NCBI GenBank assembly: GCA_947462335.1
Contig: OX381704.1
Coordinates: 121,454,065 to 121,518,064, forward strand
Source of the DNA: Harmothoe impar
Taxonomy: Eukaryota > Annelida > Polychaeta > Phyllodocida > Polynoidae
DNA: 64,000 nt
Reading direction: 5' to 3'
The translations under genes were made by a program, and so were the position numbers. Positions 14,301 through 25,487 of this stretch are shown in pieces (the stretch's first letter is position 1; every line of letters starts with the position of its first letter). The notes beneath the pieces were generated by a model. The model saw only the letters and a list, made by a program, of their open reading frames with translations. It ran no database searches and was not told the origin of the DNA.

Positions 14301-15384
14301 CCCCTCAATAAAAATATTAAAAGATCAAATTTCCAGAAACATTAAATATGTTCATGGCCATAATGAAAATTGGTTTAAACCGATCAGTAAACAGCGGGTA
14401 CATCCTGCGGTGCCCAGTATGTGGCCTTAGGGCTTAAGGCGGGGATCCACTGCCGTGAATTAGTTGCGTTTTTGCCACTCGTGCAATTAAACACGGACAG
14501 AACGTTCCAGCAGTGGATCTCCTACTGCGACTGCCTGTGACAACATCATCACAAGGGATGTGTGGCGTGCGATTCTACTCGCAGAAATCTCAAGTTTTGG
14601 ATTTTTGCGAGTATACTCGTAAAGTGTCTGTCCTGTGACTAGATTTGCAGCAAAGTGGGGGCAGTGGATCCCTGGCTTTAGTTGCCGGTGATCTCGTGGT
14701 ATCGCCCAGACGGCTCATCACGGGGGCATCCGGGTCACCTCGTCAACTCAAATACAGGACTTGACTCGGTCATTATGGACCACTTCACATGGTGGGTGTA
14801 TCCTCGCGCACCCTTTTGCAGCCAAGTCAGTGTGCACATACATTACATGATATAGTCTGTCAAATTTATGGCTAGATATCCAGACTACTTGACCAAACAG
14901 GAGGTAATCTCGATTGAAATCTAGTGATTATGCAACATTCTAACAAAATATGCCATAATAGAAGTTGTAGGTGGCAAATATCTAGCTAAATTCGGACTTC
15001 ATTTTCGGCCATGGCAGTTGAGATTTCGAAATGTTGTTTACAAACAAGGTGAGCTGTCAAAGTTGTCAGAGGCTGTTCCATGAATATCGTAACCCATTTT
15101 CGGTTAGATATTGACAAATGAATGTTGTCTAATGAAGATCATGTCTAGATAAGTAGGTGACAAAGTCCCTCTCAAATGTTAGAAAATCTGACAGATCCGC
15201 GCACATGGCAAGTAGTTCCCCCGGTCAGGACCCACATGTAAGAGAAAGGTTCCCACCAGAACCTGAGCTTTGTAAGTGTGATCACGGGGGGTGTGACGAC
15301 ACGGTTACCTGTCATACTGATCTGGTCCACGCTGCGGCTGTCTCCCTCCTCTAGGTACGAGTCCAGGTACGACTCTACATCCAT
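2350..15384 (-). CDS. FRMD8: FRMD8 (Bili)-like FERM-domain protein, 11 exons, 3' end not resolved
   Basis: Minus-strand exons, in order: 15384-15309 (start ATG at 15384-15382), 10422-10210, 7010-6843, 6113-6012, 5813-5755, 5292-5126, 4378-4175, 3991-3865, 3428-3270, 2850-2775 and 2424-2350. Every join has GT-AG ends and matching phase, giving about 475 residues so far (human FRMD8 is 464). Residues 1-96 look disordered and Pro/Ser-rich. The FERM lobes run from about residue 97 (F1, ends with MWLVSDLLEVQLKP), about 187-330 (F2, with FQRNVFYP and EILRLLYHEAKENV) and about 331-425 (F3, PYYGAAFFKGQI, LLFRELSWEY). These motifs match FRMD8 better than the related KRIT1. In animals FRMD8 binds iRhoms, stabilising the iRhom/ADAM17 sheddase complex, and Bili modulates Wnt signalling. 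The last seen exon ends in phase 1 (GTACGT donor), so at least one more exon is missing. Intron 1 (about 4.9 kb) and intron 2 (about 3.2 kb) are filled with mobile elements. Confidence 0.88.
3143..3262. mobile_element. Small MITE next to FRMD8 exon 9 donor
   Basis: Starts at CCAGAGATGCCACTCT and ends with GCAAAAGTAGGAAAAT. The same internal motif occurs in the 110-bp element at 14036-14145. The 3' edge lies only about 8 bp from the exon 9 splice donor (3269-3268 on the minus strand), so part of the intron start is transposon-derived. Confidence 0.55.
3544..3692. repeat. Dispersed palindromic (hairpin) repeat, two copies
   Basis: The first copy has ~25-bp arms: ATGATACATGAATGCAGC then, after a 3-nt centre, GCTGCATTCATGCATCAT. 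A second, less perfect hairpin starts GCATGATGCACCAATGCAGC. Other copies are near 1660, 6770, 9000, 13990, 46850, 56880, 60600 and 63705. The family behaves like a very short foldback MITE. Confidence 0.75.
4771..5157 (-). repeat. 38/40-bp minisatellite made of FRMD8 exon-6 end plus its splice donor
   Basis: On the plus strand TTTACCTGTAGTATTT (one copy TTCACC) recurs at 4771, 4811, 4851, 4891, 4929, 4969, 5007, 5045, 5083 and 5121, spaced 38 or 40 bp. A degenerate extra copy lies near 4744. On the minus strand each unit is the last ~28 bases of exon 6 (encoding NIHTPKYY) followed by CAG|GTAAATATA. Only the copy at 5121 is joined to the rest of the exon. Using any more distal donor would read AGG TAA, a stop, directly after the normal exon end. 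Confidence 0.92.
6509..6713. mobile_element. 205-bp MITE with GTAAAACC ends
   Basis: Perfect 21-bp terminal inverted repeats start GTAAAACCTTGCGTATAA and end TTATACGCAAGGTTTTAC. The interior repeats a GTGCGGCTTATA motif. Related ends (GGTTTTACGGTA or close) occur near 155-168, 10893-10905 and 61868-61880, indicating a dispersed family. The copy lies in FRMD8 intron 3. Confidence 0.75.
7233..7302 (-). pseudogene. tRNA-like sequence (tRNA pseudogene or SINE head)
   Basis: On the minus strand the sequence starts GGGGTGTAGCTCAGTGGTAG and holds a good A box (TAGCTCAGTGGTAGAGC) and an exact B box (GGTTCGAGTCC). It resembles tRNA-Ala in its 5' half. The acceptor stem does not close and the anticodon stem is not paired, so a working tRNA is unlikely. 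It lies within FRMD8 intron 2. Confidence 0.5.
7442..7552. mobile_element. 111-bp MITE with TA target site (mariner-like)
   Basis: Inverted ends CCGTAAATTCTCACATG and CATGCGAGAATTTACGG are bounded by TA on both sides, as expected for Tc1/mariner-type insertions. The interior is unique AT-rich sequence. It lies in FRMD8 intron 2. Confidence 0.7.
8280..8510. mobile_element. Foldback element in FRMD8 intron 2
   Basis: Arms of about 60 bp face each other: CTATCCGTAATCTGGCTAAA at 8280 and its reverse complement ending at 8510, continuing through TTACTGTGACA/TGTCACAGTAA. About 110 bp of unique sequence separate them. There is no ORF. Confidence 0.75.
9238..9735. repeat. Tandem array of the palindromic repeat
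   Basis: About nine units of roughly 46 or 58 bp, built on GATGCACCAATGCAGCAC and GTAACTCGCCAATGCTGCAT. The two unit lengths differ by the presence of GCCCTCATGATG. ORFs in this stretch translate the repeat and are not genes. It lies inside FRMD8 intron 2. Confidence 0.85.
11445..11933. mobile_element. Tourist/Harbinger-like MITE (489 bp, TTA target site)
   Basis: Terminal inverted repeats of about 31 bp begin GGCCACACTTTTTTTTTT and end AAAAAAGTGTGGCC, continuing inward to ATTTGGGTTACGG and its complement. TTA flanks both ends. A GGCC start with a 3-bp TTA/TAA duplication is the hallmark of PIF/Harbinger (Tourist) elements. It is non-coding and lies in FRMD8 intron 1. Confidence 0.8.
12330..13395 (-). 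pseudogene. 5'-truncated non-LTR retrotransposon (Jockey/CR1-like) reverse transcriptase remnant
   Basis: The minus strand encodes the second half of a LINE reverse transcriptase. It starts at VDHSILLRK, then GVPQGSILGPLLFLLYVNDI and the catalytic LLYADDT, then YKYLGVILD, and ends with a typical C-terminal tail including PILEYGDILYAG. The frame is broken by a TAA at 13088-13090, after which the same frame continues, and by a frameshift between about 12775 and 12835. The missing 5' part fits target-primed retrotransposition. Assignment to Jockey/CR1 rather than RTE rests on the GVPQGSILGP form of the motif. It sits in FRMD8 intron 1. Confidence 0.88.
14036..14145. mobile_element. 110-bp MITE nested inside a palindromic repeat
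   Basis: Ends CCAGATATGCCA and TGACATCTCTGG are imperfect inverted repeats. The flanking arms (GCATGATGCACCAATGCAGC at about 14005 and GCTGCATTGGTGCATCATGC at about 14164) belong to one hairpin repeat that the element has split. Confidence 0.6.
14438..14676. mobile_element. 239-bp MITE in FRMD8 intron 1
   Basis: Inverted ends GGCGGGGATCCACTGCC and GGGGCAGTGGATCCCTGGC face each other. The interior also pairs imperfectly (GTGCAATTAAACACG and nearby). No ORF. The superfamily is uncertain. Confidence 0.6.
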
Positions 15385-15805
15385 GCTGCTACACGGTATG
15401 GTGTCACACAGACGGTATCCTGCTACACGGTATGGTGTGACCGACACGGTCACTCTGACACCACTATAACTGGTACTCCAACAGCCTTACACCTACTGAC
15501 TCAACACCCTCACACCTACTGCACACCCCTCTCTCCCCCACACTCATATAGCACTAACACTATACTGACAGTAGACCCTGGCTAATAGTACAGTAGTTAC
15601 AAAGACAACATACAGCGCTGTGTCGTGGAGCCTCCTGCAGTGACTCGGTACTCTCACTATGGACCTCTGTGTACCAGGAGCTGTTGGTGTATGAAGGCCG
15701 GCCAACACCCGCCTCTCGCTACTCACCCGTCAGGCCGACAACAATAGGGGTGTGGTGCTGCTAACAGCCACCGCTATTCATAATGGGGTTATTACGTGGG
15801 GACTA

Positions 15806-16107
15806 AGGGAGTGGTCATTTTTTAACAACAGGGGGGGGGGGGGGTCTGTGGATTTTCATGGGAGTGGGTCGACATTTTTTTTAGTTCTCCCGTGGGAGTG
15901 GTCCAAATTTTTTTGGTCCCCCCCCCCCCCCTCAGGCAAGTTGAAATTGAGCACGGCTGACCCCTTTCAGCTATAGTAATGTGCGGGCTTTTTCACTAAA
16001 AAGGGGTGCAATTTTTTTGGTCCCCTCCCCTCTAGAGGGGTCCAAATATTTTTGCCCCCCCCCCTTCAAATCCAACAATCCCCCCTGTTAAAAAATGACC
16101 ACTCCCT
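15806..16107. mobile_element. MITE with AGGGAGTGGTCA ends and G/C homopolymer runs
   Basis: Perfect inverted ends AGGGAGTGGTCATTTTTTAA and TTAAAAAATGACCACTCCCT, continuing into CAGGGGG/CCCCCTG. The interior has several long poly(G) and poly(C) tracts. A related CACTCCCT end occurs near 301-308. It lies just upstream of the FRMD8 start. Confidence 0.7.
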
Positions 16108-17930
16108 AGTTTTAGTGGGGAATTTTTACATTTTCAGATATCAATTTACCTGGTACGCATAGCAATTTCTTTTCCTAATTTCTTTTTAGGAACAACGGGG
16201 CCAGCTTACTGTGGCCTGTGTAAAATAAGTGAAACCATACTTCACTAAAAGTCCGTTTCAAAGCAAAGTTACAAAGATATCAAGACGAAACCAACTGCAA
16301 ATGCTTTCCCCCGCCCCTGGGCACCCATACACGGCAATACAGAAACTGAGAAACCATTTCCCGATTTTCTAGAATTTTTTTTAAGGTTTGGAGCTTTTTG
16401 TTCGCTAGAGAGGGTTCTAATAAAGATAGAGAGCTGCGGATAGCGCCAAAAGAAGTGCCTTGGCGGGCCGGATCAGCTGATCGAAGATGGCGCAGTTTCG
16501 GTTACCGGGCGACGAACAGTGGGCGATCAAAGATCCGACTTTACCTCAAACACATGATACACATATGTGGCTGGTTTGGTGAACAGAGCCAGGGTAGATT
16601 ATGTTACTTACTTGCCAATGGAGCAGGGCTGGTAAGGAGAGAAGAACCACTTTAATGTGGCCAAATGCTGGACTGTTTGTTTGTTGACATCCATGCTTCA
16701 GAAAGTAGGGAAATCTCTTCCTGGTGTGTCTGTCTGCTACCAGGGGGAGTGGCAGTGTTTGCCGCCCAAAGATGGGGCTACCTGGCTGACTGGTGATCTC
16801 TGTTGTAGAATGTTTTGGGGTAGCATGTACAGAGAATGTGTGCTGTATGACTTGCTGAGGCACAGAGTGCTGTAGAGGTGCAGCCTGAAGTGCTGTAGAC
16901 AATAGGGATGAGGCTGGTGAGGTGGGGAGGCTGGGTGAGAAGGGGTACTGTGATTGGCTGCTGTGGGTGTGGGTACTTGGAGTAGACTGAAAGGGGTGGA
17001 CTTGAAGTAGGGGTGTGGTGGAAGTGCAGTGAATAATCTTCCTAAACTTTATTAGCTATAAAAACACAAATGTACTTTTTAATCCATGTGGTAGGTTAGG
17101 TGCATTTGCTATGGATGACTTTTAAATGATCTAGGATAAATTCAGCAAGACCATAGGTCGAGATCTATGGGGTGGATCCCATAGTTTTTGATTTTAGAAT
17201 GCCCTCCACTCTCCAGGCCAGAGGTTGGGTACCAGCCAGTGAATAGCAACATCTGCTTGGAGAATTGGATTAGGCCCTTCACTGCAGAATGTGTGGGGGG
17301 AAATATGGTTGTTGTTGTTGTTGTCTGAAGATCTTTGGAAACCTTTGATGCAAGGAGATCACTTGGCAGTTCTCAGGAACCACACTGTGTTCAAGACTGG
17401 ACCTGGCCAGCCCCACAATCACCAAGGTGAGTTCTAGGCATATCTTATTTTTGTGGATGCCATTGATGTGTACTTTTGTGGATTGGTGAGTGAGTGGACT
17501 GGTGGGGCCAATAGCCATGTTTACACAAACGATGCGGCCCGGAAATTTGGCGATTTTCAAATCAATGCTGTGCTGTTAATAATCATTTTATTCCTTAATC
17601 CTTGGAACTTGGGATGTAGAACAACTTTGTCAATGCCCTCAGCGAGGTACAGCACGATCTGTTGAGTGACCGGCCGTCGGGTGTCGTTCAAACCCGGCAC
17701 CCCACAGTAAAATCATTTCTGTTTAGAAAATCAAAAATAAATGTTATCTGAAAGGACTGCTGTTCATGAGTTTTTAAAGAGATTTTTCACGGCTGTGTAT
17801 GGCACAAATATGAAAGGAAAAGCAAAAAAATATTTGAACGGTCCAGGTGGTTTCCATGGTTACCTGGCTATCCAACCTGCGGCTGTGATAGTGGCCAGTC
17901 CATAGCTCACGCACCCAAGTTCAAAGTAAT
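16108..17930. other. No recognisable gene
   Basis: Short ORFs on both strands show no conserved motifs and no paired splice sites. A short tRNA-B-box-like stretch ending in CAAACCCGGCACCCC lies near 17680-17705. The FRMD8 promoter and any 5' UTR exon should lie between about 15385 and here, but no motif identifies them. Confidence 0.5.
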
Positions 17931-18832
17931 ACAACTATAGACTATCAATAAATATTACTGTAGGCCGGAAGTAATTCTTACATTTGGTCCTGGCACACTA
18001 CAAGCCTTAGTATCCACTAAAGGTTATCGTTACCGAAAGCCATAGATTAGGCCAAAAGTAATTCTTATATATTAGCTCACGGAACACCACAGTAATAGTG
18101 TAGACCAGAAGTGATTCTCACTTTAGCTCCTGTTACACTACAAGCCTTTGTAAAGGCCAGAGGTAATTCTTACATCAGGCCCTGGTACACCACAAGCCTT
18201 AGTATATTCAGGAAGTAATCTTCACATTAGCTCCTGGTACACTACAAGCCCTAGTATAAGCTAAAGAGTAATTGTTAGATTAGTTCCTGATACATTTCAA
18301 GTCTTAGTACAGGCCCAAAACAATTCTTACATTAGGTCTTGGTACACCACAAGTCTCAATAAAGGCCAGAAATGATTCTTACATTAGGCCCTGGTACACT
18401 ACAAGCCTTAGTATAGGCCCGAAATAATTCTTACATTTGGTCCTGGCACACTACAAGCCTTAGTATAGGCCAGAAATAATTCTTACATTAGGCCCTGGCA
18501 CACTACAAGCCTTAGTATAGGCCGGAAATAATTCTTATATTAGGCCCTGGCACACTACAAGCCTTAGTATCCGCTAAAAGTTATTGTTACGCTAGTTCCT
18601 GATACACTAAAAGCCTTTGTATAGGCCCAAAACAATTCTTACATTATGTCCTGGTACACCACAAGCCTTAGTATGGGCTAGAAATAATACTTACATTAGG
18701 CCGTGGTACACTACAAGCCTTAGTATAGGCTGGCAGTAATTCTTACATTATGTCCTGGTACAGTACAAACCTTAGTATAAACCAGAGGTAAGGCTTACAT
18801 TAGGTCCTGGTACAGCACAAGCCTTAGTATAG

Positions 18833-19194
18833 CAGGGGTAGACACTAACTCTTTCAGCTGTGGGCCACCCAGGCCCGTAGCTCTAGAAAACTACGGGCCC
18901 GGACCAAGATCTGTGGGCCAATGGTCAAAATTATTTTCTTTAAGACAAAAAAACATGGATACTTCTGATTGGTCTATGAAAGACTGAAATCAATATGATC
19001 GATTCGGGCACATTTCCCTCTTTTCAAGGATTTCTTGCATGACTATAGTTGTCAGGAAAACTTTCTTTAAATGTCTTCCAAATACTTCTGTGGGCCACCC
19101 GGGCCCGTAGGAATGCTATTGTGCAGAAAAGTGCGGGCCTGGACCAATAACTACGGGCCATTGGCTCCCGGGCCAGCGTTAGTGTCTACCCCTG
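18833..19194. mobile_element. hAT-like MITE, copy 2 (362 bp, TATAG target site)
   Basis: Perfect 17-bp inverted ends (CAGGGGTAGACACTAAC and its complement). It is flanked by TATAG on both sides, and the empty site TTAGTATAGGCTGG is present in other satellite units. No ORF. Confidence 0.85.
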
Positions 19195-20299
19195 TATAGG
19201 CTGGCAGTAATTTTTACATTATGTCCTGGTACACTACAAACCTTAGTATAAACCAGAAAGTAATGCTTACATTAGGCCCTGGTACACCACAAGCCTTAAA
19301 AAAGACCAGAAGTAATTCTTACACTAGGTCCTGGTACACCATTGATATTAGTAGAGCTATGAACTAACTCTTACATAAGGTCCTGGTGTACTACAGGCCT
19401 TCGTATAGGCTGTGAATAATTCCAACATTGGATCCCGGTGGAACACATTCCTTAGTAAAGGCCAGAAGTAATTATTACATTCGGCCCTGGAACACCGAAA
19501 GCCATAGATTAGGCCAAAAGTAATTCTTATATTATGTCACGGAACACCACAGTAATATTTTTAGGCCAGAAGTGATTCTCACTTTAGGCCATGGTATACT
19601 ACAAGCCTTAGTAAAGGCCAGAAGTAATTCTTACATTTGGTCCTGGCACACTAGAAGCCTTAGTATTGGCTAAAGGCAATTGTTATGTTAGTTCCTGATA
19701 CACTACAAGCCTTAGTATAGGCCAGAAATAATTCTTACATTAGGTCCTGGTACACCACAAGCCTTAGTGTAGGCCAGGAAATAATTCTTACATTTGGTCC
19801 TGGCACACTACAAGCCTTAGTATCCACTAAAAGTTATTGTTACGCTAGTTCCTGATACACTACAAGCCTTCGTATAGGCCCAAAACAATTCTTACATTAG
19901 GTCCTGGCACACTACAAGCCTTAGTATAGGCCAGAAATAATTCTTACATTAGGCCCTGGTACACTACAAGCCTTAGTATAGGCCAGAAATAATTCTTACA
20001 TTAGGCCCTGGTACACCACAAGCCTTAGTATAGGCCCGAAATAATTCTTACATTTGGTCCTGGCACACTACAAGCCTTAGTATCCGCTAAAAGTTATTGT
20101 TACATTAGTTCCTGATACACTACAAACCTTTGTATAGGCCCAAAATAATTCGTACATTATGTCCTGGTACACTACAAGCCTTAGTATACTTAAAGGCTGG
20201 CAGTAATTCTTACATTATGTCCTGGTACAGTACAAACCTTAGTATAAACCAGAAGTAAGGCTTACATTAGGTCCTGGTACAGCACAAGCCTTAGTATAG

Positions 20300-20663
20300 C
20301 AGGGGTAGACACTAACTTTTTCAGCTGTGGGCCACCCGGGCCTGTAGCTCTAGAAAACTACGGGCCCAGACCAAGATCTGTGGGCCAATGGTCAAAATTA
20401 TGTTTTCTTTAAGACAAAAAAACATGGATACTTCTGATTGGTCTATGAAAGACTGAAATTAATATGATCGATTCGGGCACATTTCCCTCTTTTCAACGAT
20501 ATCTTGCATCACTATAGTTGTCAGGAAAACTTTCTTTAAATCTCTTCCAAATACTTCTGTGGGCCACCCGGGCCCGTAGGAATGCTATTGTGTAGAAAAC
20601 TGTGGGCCGGGACCAATAACTACGGGCCATTGGCTCCCGGGCCAGCATTAGTGTCTACCCCTG
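20300..20663. mobile_element. hAT-like MITE, copy 3 (364 bp)
   Basis: Same element and same TATAG flanks as copy 2, 1467 bp further on. Shared flanks on both sides show that it arose by duplication of the host satellite, not by a second insertion. Confidence 0.85.
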
Positions 20664-21081
20664 TATAGGCTGGCAGTAATTCTTACATTATGTCCTGGTA
20701 CACTACAAACCTTAGTATAAACCAGAAGTAATGCTTACATTATGTCCTGGTACACTACAAACCTTAGTATAAACCAGAAGTAATGCTTACATTAGGCCCT
20801 GGTACACCACAAGCCTTAATAAAGACCAGAAGTAATTCTTACACTAGGTCCTGGTACACCATTGATATAAGTAGAGCTATGAACTAACTCTTACATAAGG
20901 TCCTGGTGTACTACAGGCCCTAGTATAGGCTGTGAATAATTCCAACATTGGAACATGGTGGACCACATTCCTTAGTAAAGGCCAGAAGTAATTATTACAT
21001 TCGGCCCTGGAACACCGAAAGCCATAGATTAGGCCAAAAGTAATTCTTATATATAAGGTCGCGGTCCTAGTCGCAATTCTA

Positions 21082-21490
21082 GTCTACTACCCTATTAGCA
21101 AGCCCGCACGGGGCCAATTTGGTTTTAGCTCGGATTGGCTGTTTGAAGTCGGGGAAACTGAGCTGGGTTTCATGTTGGGCAGATGGCTGGGCTGAAGTGT
21201 GGCCCCGATCGGGCTGCCCATTTTGGGCTCAGATCAGTTTCAAAGCGGGCTGCCCGATTTGGGCTCAGATCAGTTTCAAAGCGGGCTGCCCGATTTGGGC
21301 TCAGATCAGTTTCAAAGTGGGCTGCCCGCTTTGGGTTCATGTTGGGTAGATGACAGGAAGTCCGTCCAAAACCCGATCTGAGCCCAATTCGGGCAGCCAA
21401 CTCAGGGCCACACCAAAGCCCAGGGCCCTAAACCAACGGGCGCCCATCGGTTAGCCCACTCCGGGCCGATGAGGGCTGAGGTTGGGTTTG
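21082..21490. mobile_element. GGGCT-rich foldback repeat, left copy
   Basis: Begins CTACTACCCTATTAGCAA. It contains three 36-bp direct units (TCAGATCAGTTTCAAAGCGG plus GCTGCCCGATTTGGGC) at about 21228-21325, then an inverted half with CCAAAACCCGATCTGAGCCC and TTAGCCCACTCCGGGCC. All ORFs are repeat translations. Confidence 0.7.
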
Positions 21491-22009
21491 GACAGAGCAA
21501 CTGGTCTAGTAGTTCTGATGATTGACACCAGATGTCACTACTATACAATATATAGAGTTTTCAAACAAAGCCAGATGAAATTGAGATCATACAATAACAC
21601 AAGAAAAGGTTAGAGCGATGTAAAATAGGAAACAATGAATAGATGTTCTCATTGTTTGGAAATAAGATAGACTATATATTTGAATGGTGAAAAGGAGGTT
21701 CTCCAATCAGCTATATCAAGTGTAGACACTATTTCTGTGGCATTCCAATGTGCTTAACACAGTCTCATATGCTCCATGTGGGTATGAACTATGGCTCTGA
21801 AGACCAATGTACACCCTAGACGCTTGTCTATGCTGCATGTGGCTCTAACCTGATGATAATAGGCCTGCTTGATACTTCTATAATTGGGTGGGAAGAATAT
21901 GGTTATGCCTTGGGTTGATTAGCAGGACCTAGGATATCTGGTTCAACAAATACAAGAAATCATTGGGAAATGATTGAATAGATTCTAAAAACCCATAATT
22001 ATCAGGCGG

Positions 22010-22345
22010 GGCCATGGCACCAAATTAGCGAGCCCGTCCAAAAACTGATCTGAGCCCGCTTTCAACCAGTTCAAAAACCGATCTGAACCCGCTTTCAGCC
22101 CGTCCAAAAACCGATCTGAACCCGCTTTCAGCCCGTCTAAAAACTGATCTGAACCCAAAGTGGGCAGCCCGTTCAAAACCCTATCTGCGCCCAACTTGGG
22201 CAGCCCGTACGGGGCCAGACCAAAGCCCAGTGCCCTAAACCGACGGGAGCCCGTCGGTTAGCCCACTCCGGGCCATACTTGCAAACACAGTCTGGCCCCG
22301 TCCGGGGCCACAGTGTGTTTGCTACTAGGGTAGTGGGGTTTGGAT
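22010..22345. mobile_element. GGGCT-rich foldback repeat, right copy
   Basis: Carries four ~33-bp units with AAAACCGATCTGAACCCGC, then TTAGCCCACTCCGGGCC as in the left copy, and ends TTGCTACTAGGGTAGTGG, the complement of the left copy's outer end. It may be the other terminus of one ~1.26-kb foldback transposon (21082-22337) whose interior, 21490-22010, is unique. Confidence 0.65.
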
Positions 22346-24290
22346 TTCGGTCATGGTGGTTGGACAGCCCTAGTGAGTTTGCAACCTTGTAAATCTGGGT
22401 GTTCGGAACCAATACCATGCCTAGCCATTCGGCATGTGGTGTCCAGAGCCAATGAATTCTAGACGCAGACACGCTCTGCCATACAGGTGAAAAAAAGAAT
22501 GGAGTCCATCAGCCCTTAAAATTGCATTGTCACCAAGAGTTTCTGTCAGATTACGCGTATATATGACAACAGACCACTAAATTTGACACAGGTACTAGAC
22601 TTCTCTTTAAAACATCGCAGGAAAATAGTCCTAGTGGTATGAGAACTATCTTAAAAGAAATCTACCCATTAATTAAGAAGTGAAAATTGGGATTATTAAG
22701 TAGCAGGAACATAGCATATAGGTGCAGTTACATATACTTCATCATTTTATTTATATGTGAGGTGTGGTGGGGAAACAGACTCAACCTCTATAGTAGTGAC
22801 TGTTCCCAGTATAATGAGTGCTGGGGTGCTGCTGTGCTCGAGGAAATGAGGCCTGACTTAGTAACTACCTGCCCTGGCCGCTCCCACTAACTTTCCCACT
22901 CTCCATGATATGCAGGATCAGGCAGGACAGTCTGCCTGTCACCCACCTGTAAACTCTTACTGAGGTAGACTCTCACTGTGAGCGTCTGGACCCAATTAAC
23001 CCCACTCTGTATCAACTAGCATACTCCTATTGACCTGGGTCTGCTTATTCTCATGTCAACACAATCAAAACAGAGGTTGTTTTTCTTCACTCGAAGAAGT
23101 AGTTCTACCACTGTAGCTAGATTAATCTTATAATATTGAATATGACAGGCAAATGATAATAAATCCACAAACATACTCGTCCCCAGGACAACTCTTATCA
23201 GACTCCTTATCAAGGGTGTAGTGATATTATCAGCTGAGCCCCCAGTGTTTTGGGGACTCGTATGTAAGTGTGTATTTATCAGACTCCTCATTGAAGGGTG
23301 TGGTGACCCTGGAAGTTGTATTGGGGCAGTATGCTAATGTATACAGGTAAGGTTCTGGTACCTCATGGAGCTAGGTGTAGAAGTAGCCCTGGTGCTAATT
23401 ACCCCCGGCCTAATGATACAGCACTGTAGTACTGCACATGGCCATAAGGGATTGTTTTTCACACCTGTTCTCAGAAAAAGAACCTGGTCATTAGTAGGGG
23501 GAGGGGAGGGAATTTCAAACCCTTGTAACTATAACTAAATATGTGTGATTCCATAAGTTTGGGGCATTTTGCAAAAGCAGAACCTCTGTGGGGGGGGGGG
23601 TGTAGTTGAGATTACTTTGGCTGATTGATAAGGGGGGCGGCAGTCGAAAAAAACCTGTTGTGGGAATATCCACCAGGGCCCCCCACAGCACGACCATTGA
23701 TGAATGACTTGGCCCTAGACCATACAGACAATAGAAACATGTTCAATGATCCAGAACAAATGTGGCTACCAGTACCTGGTTTTGATAGTAGGTTGCACCG
23801 TTCATAGGGGTCCTGCATGTGAGGTGGTGTGTGTTGCAGTGTAAGTAGTCATAGTTACAGGAAGCTGCACCTGAGGACACCACGAACTGGGTACCCGGGT
23901 GTAGATTCGGTGATTAGGACCCTTTAAACAAGCTCTCTGAAGCACAGAGTTTGTTTGCAGCTCAACCCCCTTGCGCACTCTGCTGTGGTAATGTCTCGAA
24001 CTGATCGACTCAACGCCTGGGCTAAGAGGCTTGGCTGAAGCGGCCCTAATGTAGGGAAGGATTGACTGGACAGGAATTGACTGTTTTGAGGATAAAAAGC
24101 CGGATCAGCCTCCGGTAGGGTGAAAATATAGGACATCATCAGACATCGGACCCAGGACGATAAAAACAATTCAGTTTATGTATTCCCAAAGCTCCCCGAT
24201 AGCTCATTGACAGACAACAGTGTTGAGAAACGCATTATCAACATCGTCCCCCATGTACGGATGTTTGGCACCTGCAGGAAATGACAAAGC
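22346..24290. other. No recognisable gene
   Basis: Unique-looking sequence without paired splice sites or conserved protein motifs. A poly(G) stretch lies near 23590-23600. Imperfect direct repeats with ATCAGACTCCT occur near 23196 and 23278. Confidence 0.5.
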
Positions 24291-24299
24291 AGTGCACAT

Positions 24300-25060
24300 G
24301 GCTGCTCTTGTAACGAGGGCTTGCTCTGGCAGCCCTCCCAAGGGTAATTCCTGAAAGGCCTCTGAATGGAGGTGCAGATCCATCCTTATAATGTCCTGAT
24401 TAGATTAGGAATTGACCGTCCCACGGGCTCCCTGAGGCTCTAGGAGGTGTGTTTCAGTCGCAAACCGAGCGCCCAAAAACGCTTGAATGCACCTCGTGAG
24501 AGGAAGGCTTGCTCTGACAGCCAATGCAAGGTCATGTGCCGAAAGGCCTTTGATTGTAGATGCAAATTCACCTTTTACATGTCCCGATCCACCAAGATTT
24601 GACCGTTTTGCGGCTTCCAACGTGACAAGAAGTCACCCCTGACTGGGCTCTGGGAGGCTCGGACCCTACCACCAACAGCCGAAACGGGGCCCTGGCTGAA
24701 AAGCTTTCCTGATTTACTATTCCCAAGCTCATAGATGGACACCGGTGTTGAGAAATGCATTCTTAGCCGCCATTTCCATCAAAGAACGTTCCGCAACTTC
24801 AGGAAGTGGCCAAACTGAGATCACTTTTGCTCCCGCAAGCCTGCTGGATGCTTGTTTTCAGCCGAAATGTGGCACCTGAAAATGCTTGAATGCATCTCGT
24901 GAGGAGAAAGCTTGCTCTGACAGCCCTCCCAACAAGATGTGCTTGACGGCCTTTGAACGTAGATGCAAATTCACCTTTTACATGTCCCGATCCAACAAGA
25001 TTTGACCGTTTGGCGGCTTCCAACATGACGAGAGGTGGCCCCTGACCGGGCTCCGGGAAG
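24300..25060 (-). repeat. 188-bp satellite units, reverse orientation, decayed
   Basis: Reverse-complement units with TAGATGCAAATTCACCTTTT then ACATGTCCCGATCCA at about 24558 and 24960, and weaker traces near 24370. They match the forward array at 26390-27620. Confidence 0.75.
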
Positions 25061-25487
25061 CTTTTTTTTCCTGGTTTACCCCGACGCGAAAGTATATCGG
25101 TCTGCAGGGTGCCTGAGCTTTTTAAACCTGATTTGGTCTTGGATTTACCATGTGGTGGTTGTTCAATTCCTATTCACCCTTTAAAAGGCATAGGAATGTT
25201 CGTCAATGGCCGTGCGCTGTGCGTCAGTGTGCCGTTTCAGGTCTGGGACCCCACTACATCAGTCCATAGGGCTCCTAATTAGATCCAGTTTCACTCAAAT
25301 CAAGACTTTTATACAGTATTGGTATTTACATTGACTGTTGGATGGATATGCAATCCTTTTGAACCCTGCGAGTGGCTGGTCGGTGCCCGTGAACAGGCAC
25401 GGGAATTAGGTCTTGGCAGAAATATGACTCTAATGAGGAAACAAACTGTCCAGCTGCATCCATTATACATGTATACACCTAGGATTG

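Larger units (their letters stand above)
17930..21052. repeat. 52-bp satellite array with higher-order structure
   Basis: Consensus pieces are AATTCTTACATTAGG(C/T)CCTGG, TACACTACAAGCCTTAGTAT and AGGCCAGAA. More than 45 diverged units are visible. A segment of about 1467 bp, including the MITE at 18833-19194, has been duplicated to 20300-20663 with its flanks. The array is cut at about 21052 by a GGGCT-rich foldback. Confidence 0.92.

Noticed and set aside
17930..21052. CRISPR-like array
   Set aside because: Units are contiguous and diverged with no unique spacers; the setting is an animal genome.
21119..21400. Overlapping ORFs on both strands with ALGSDQFQSGLP-type repeats
   Set aside because: Translations of the 36-bp subrepeats of a foldback element.
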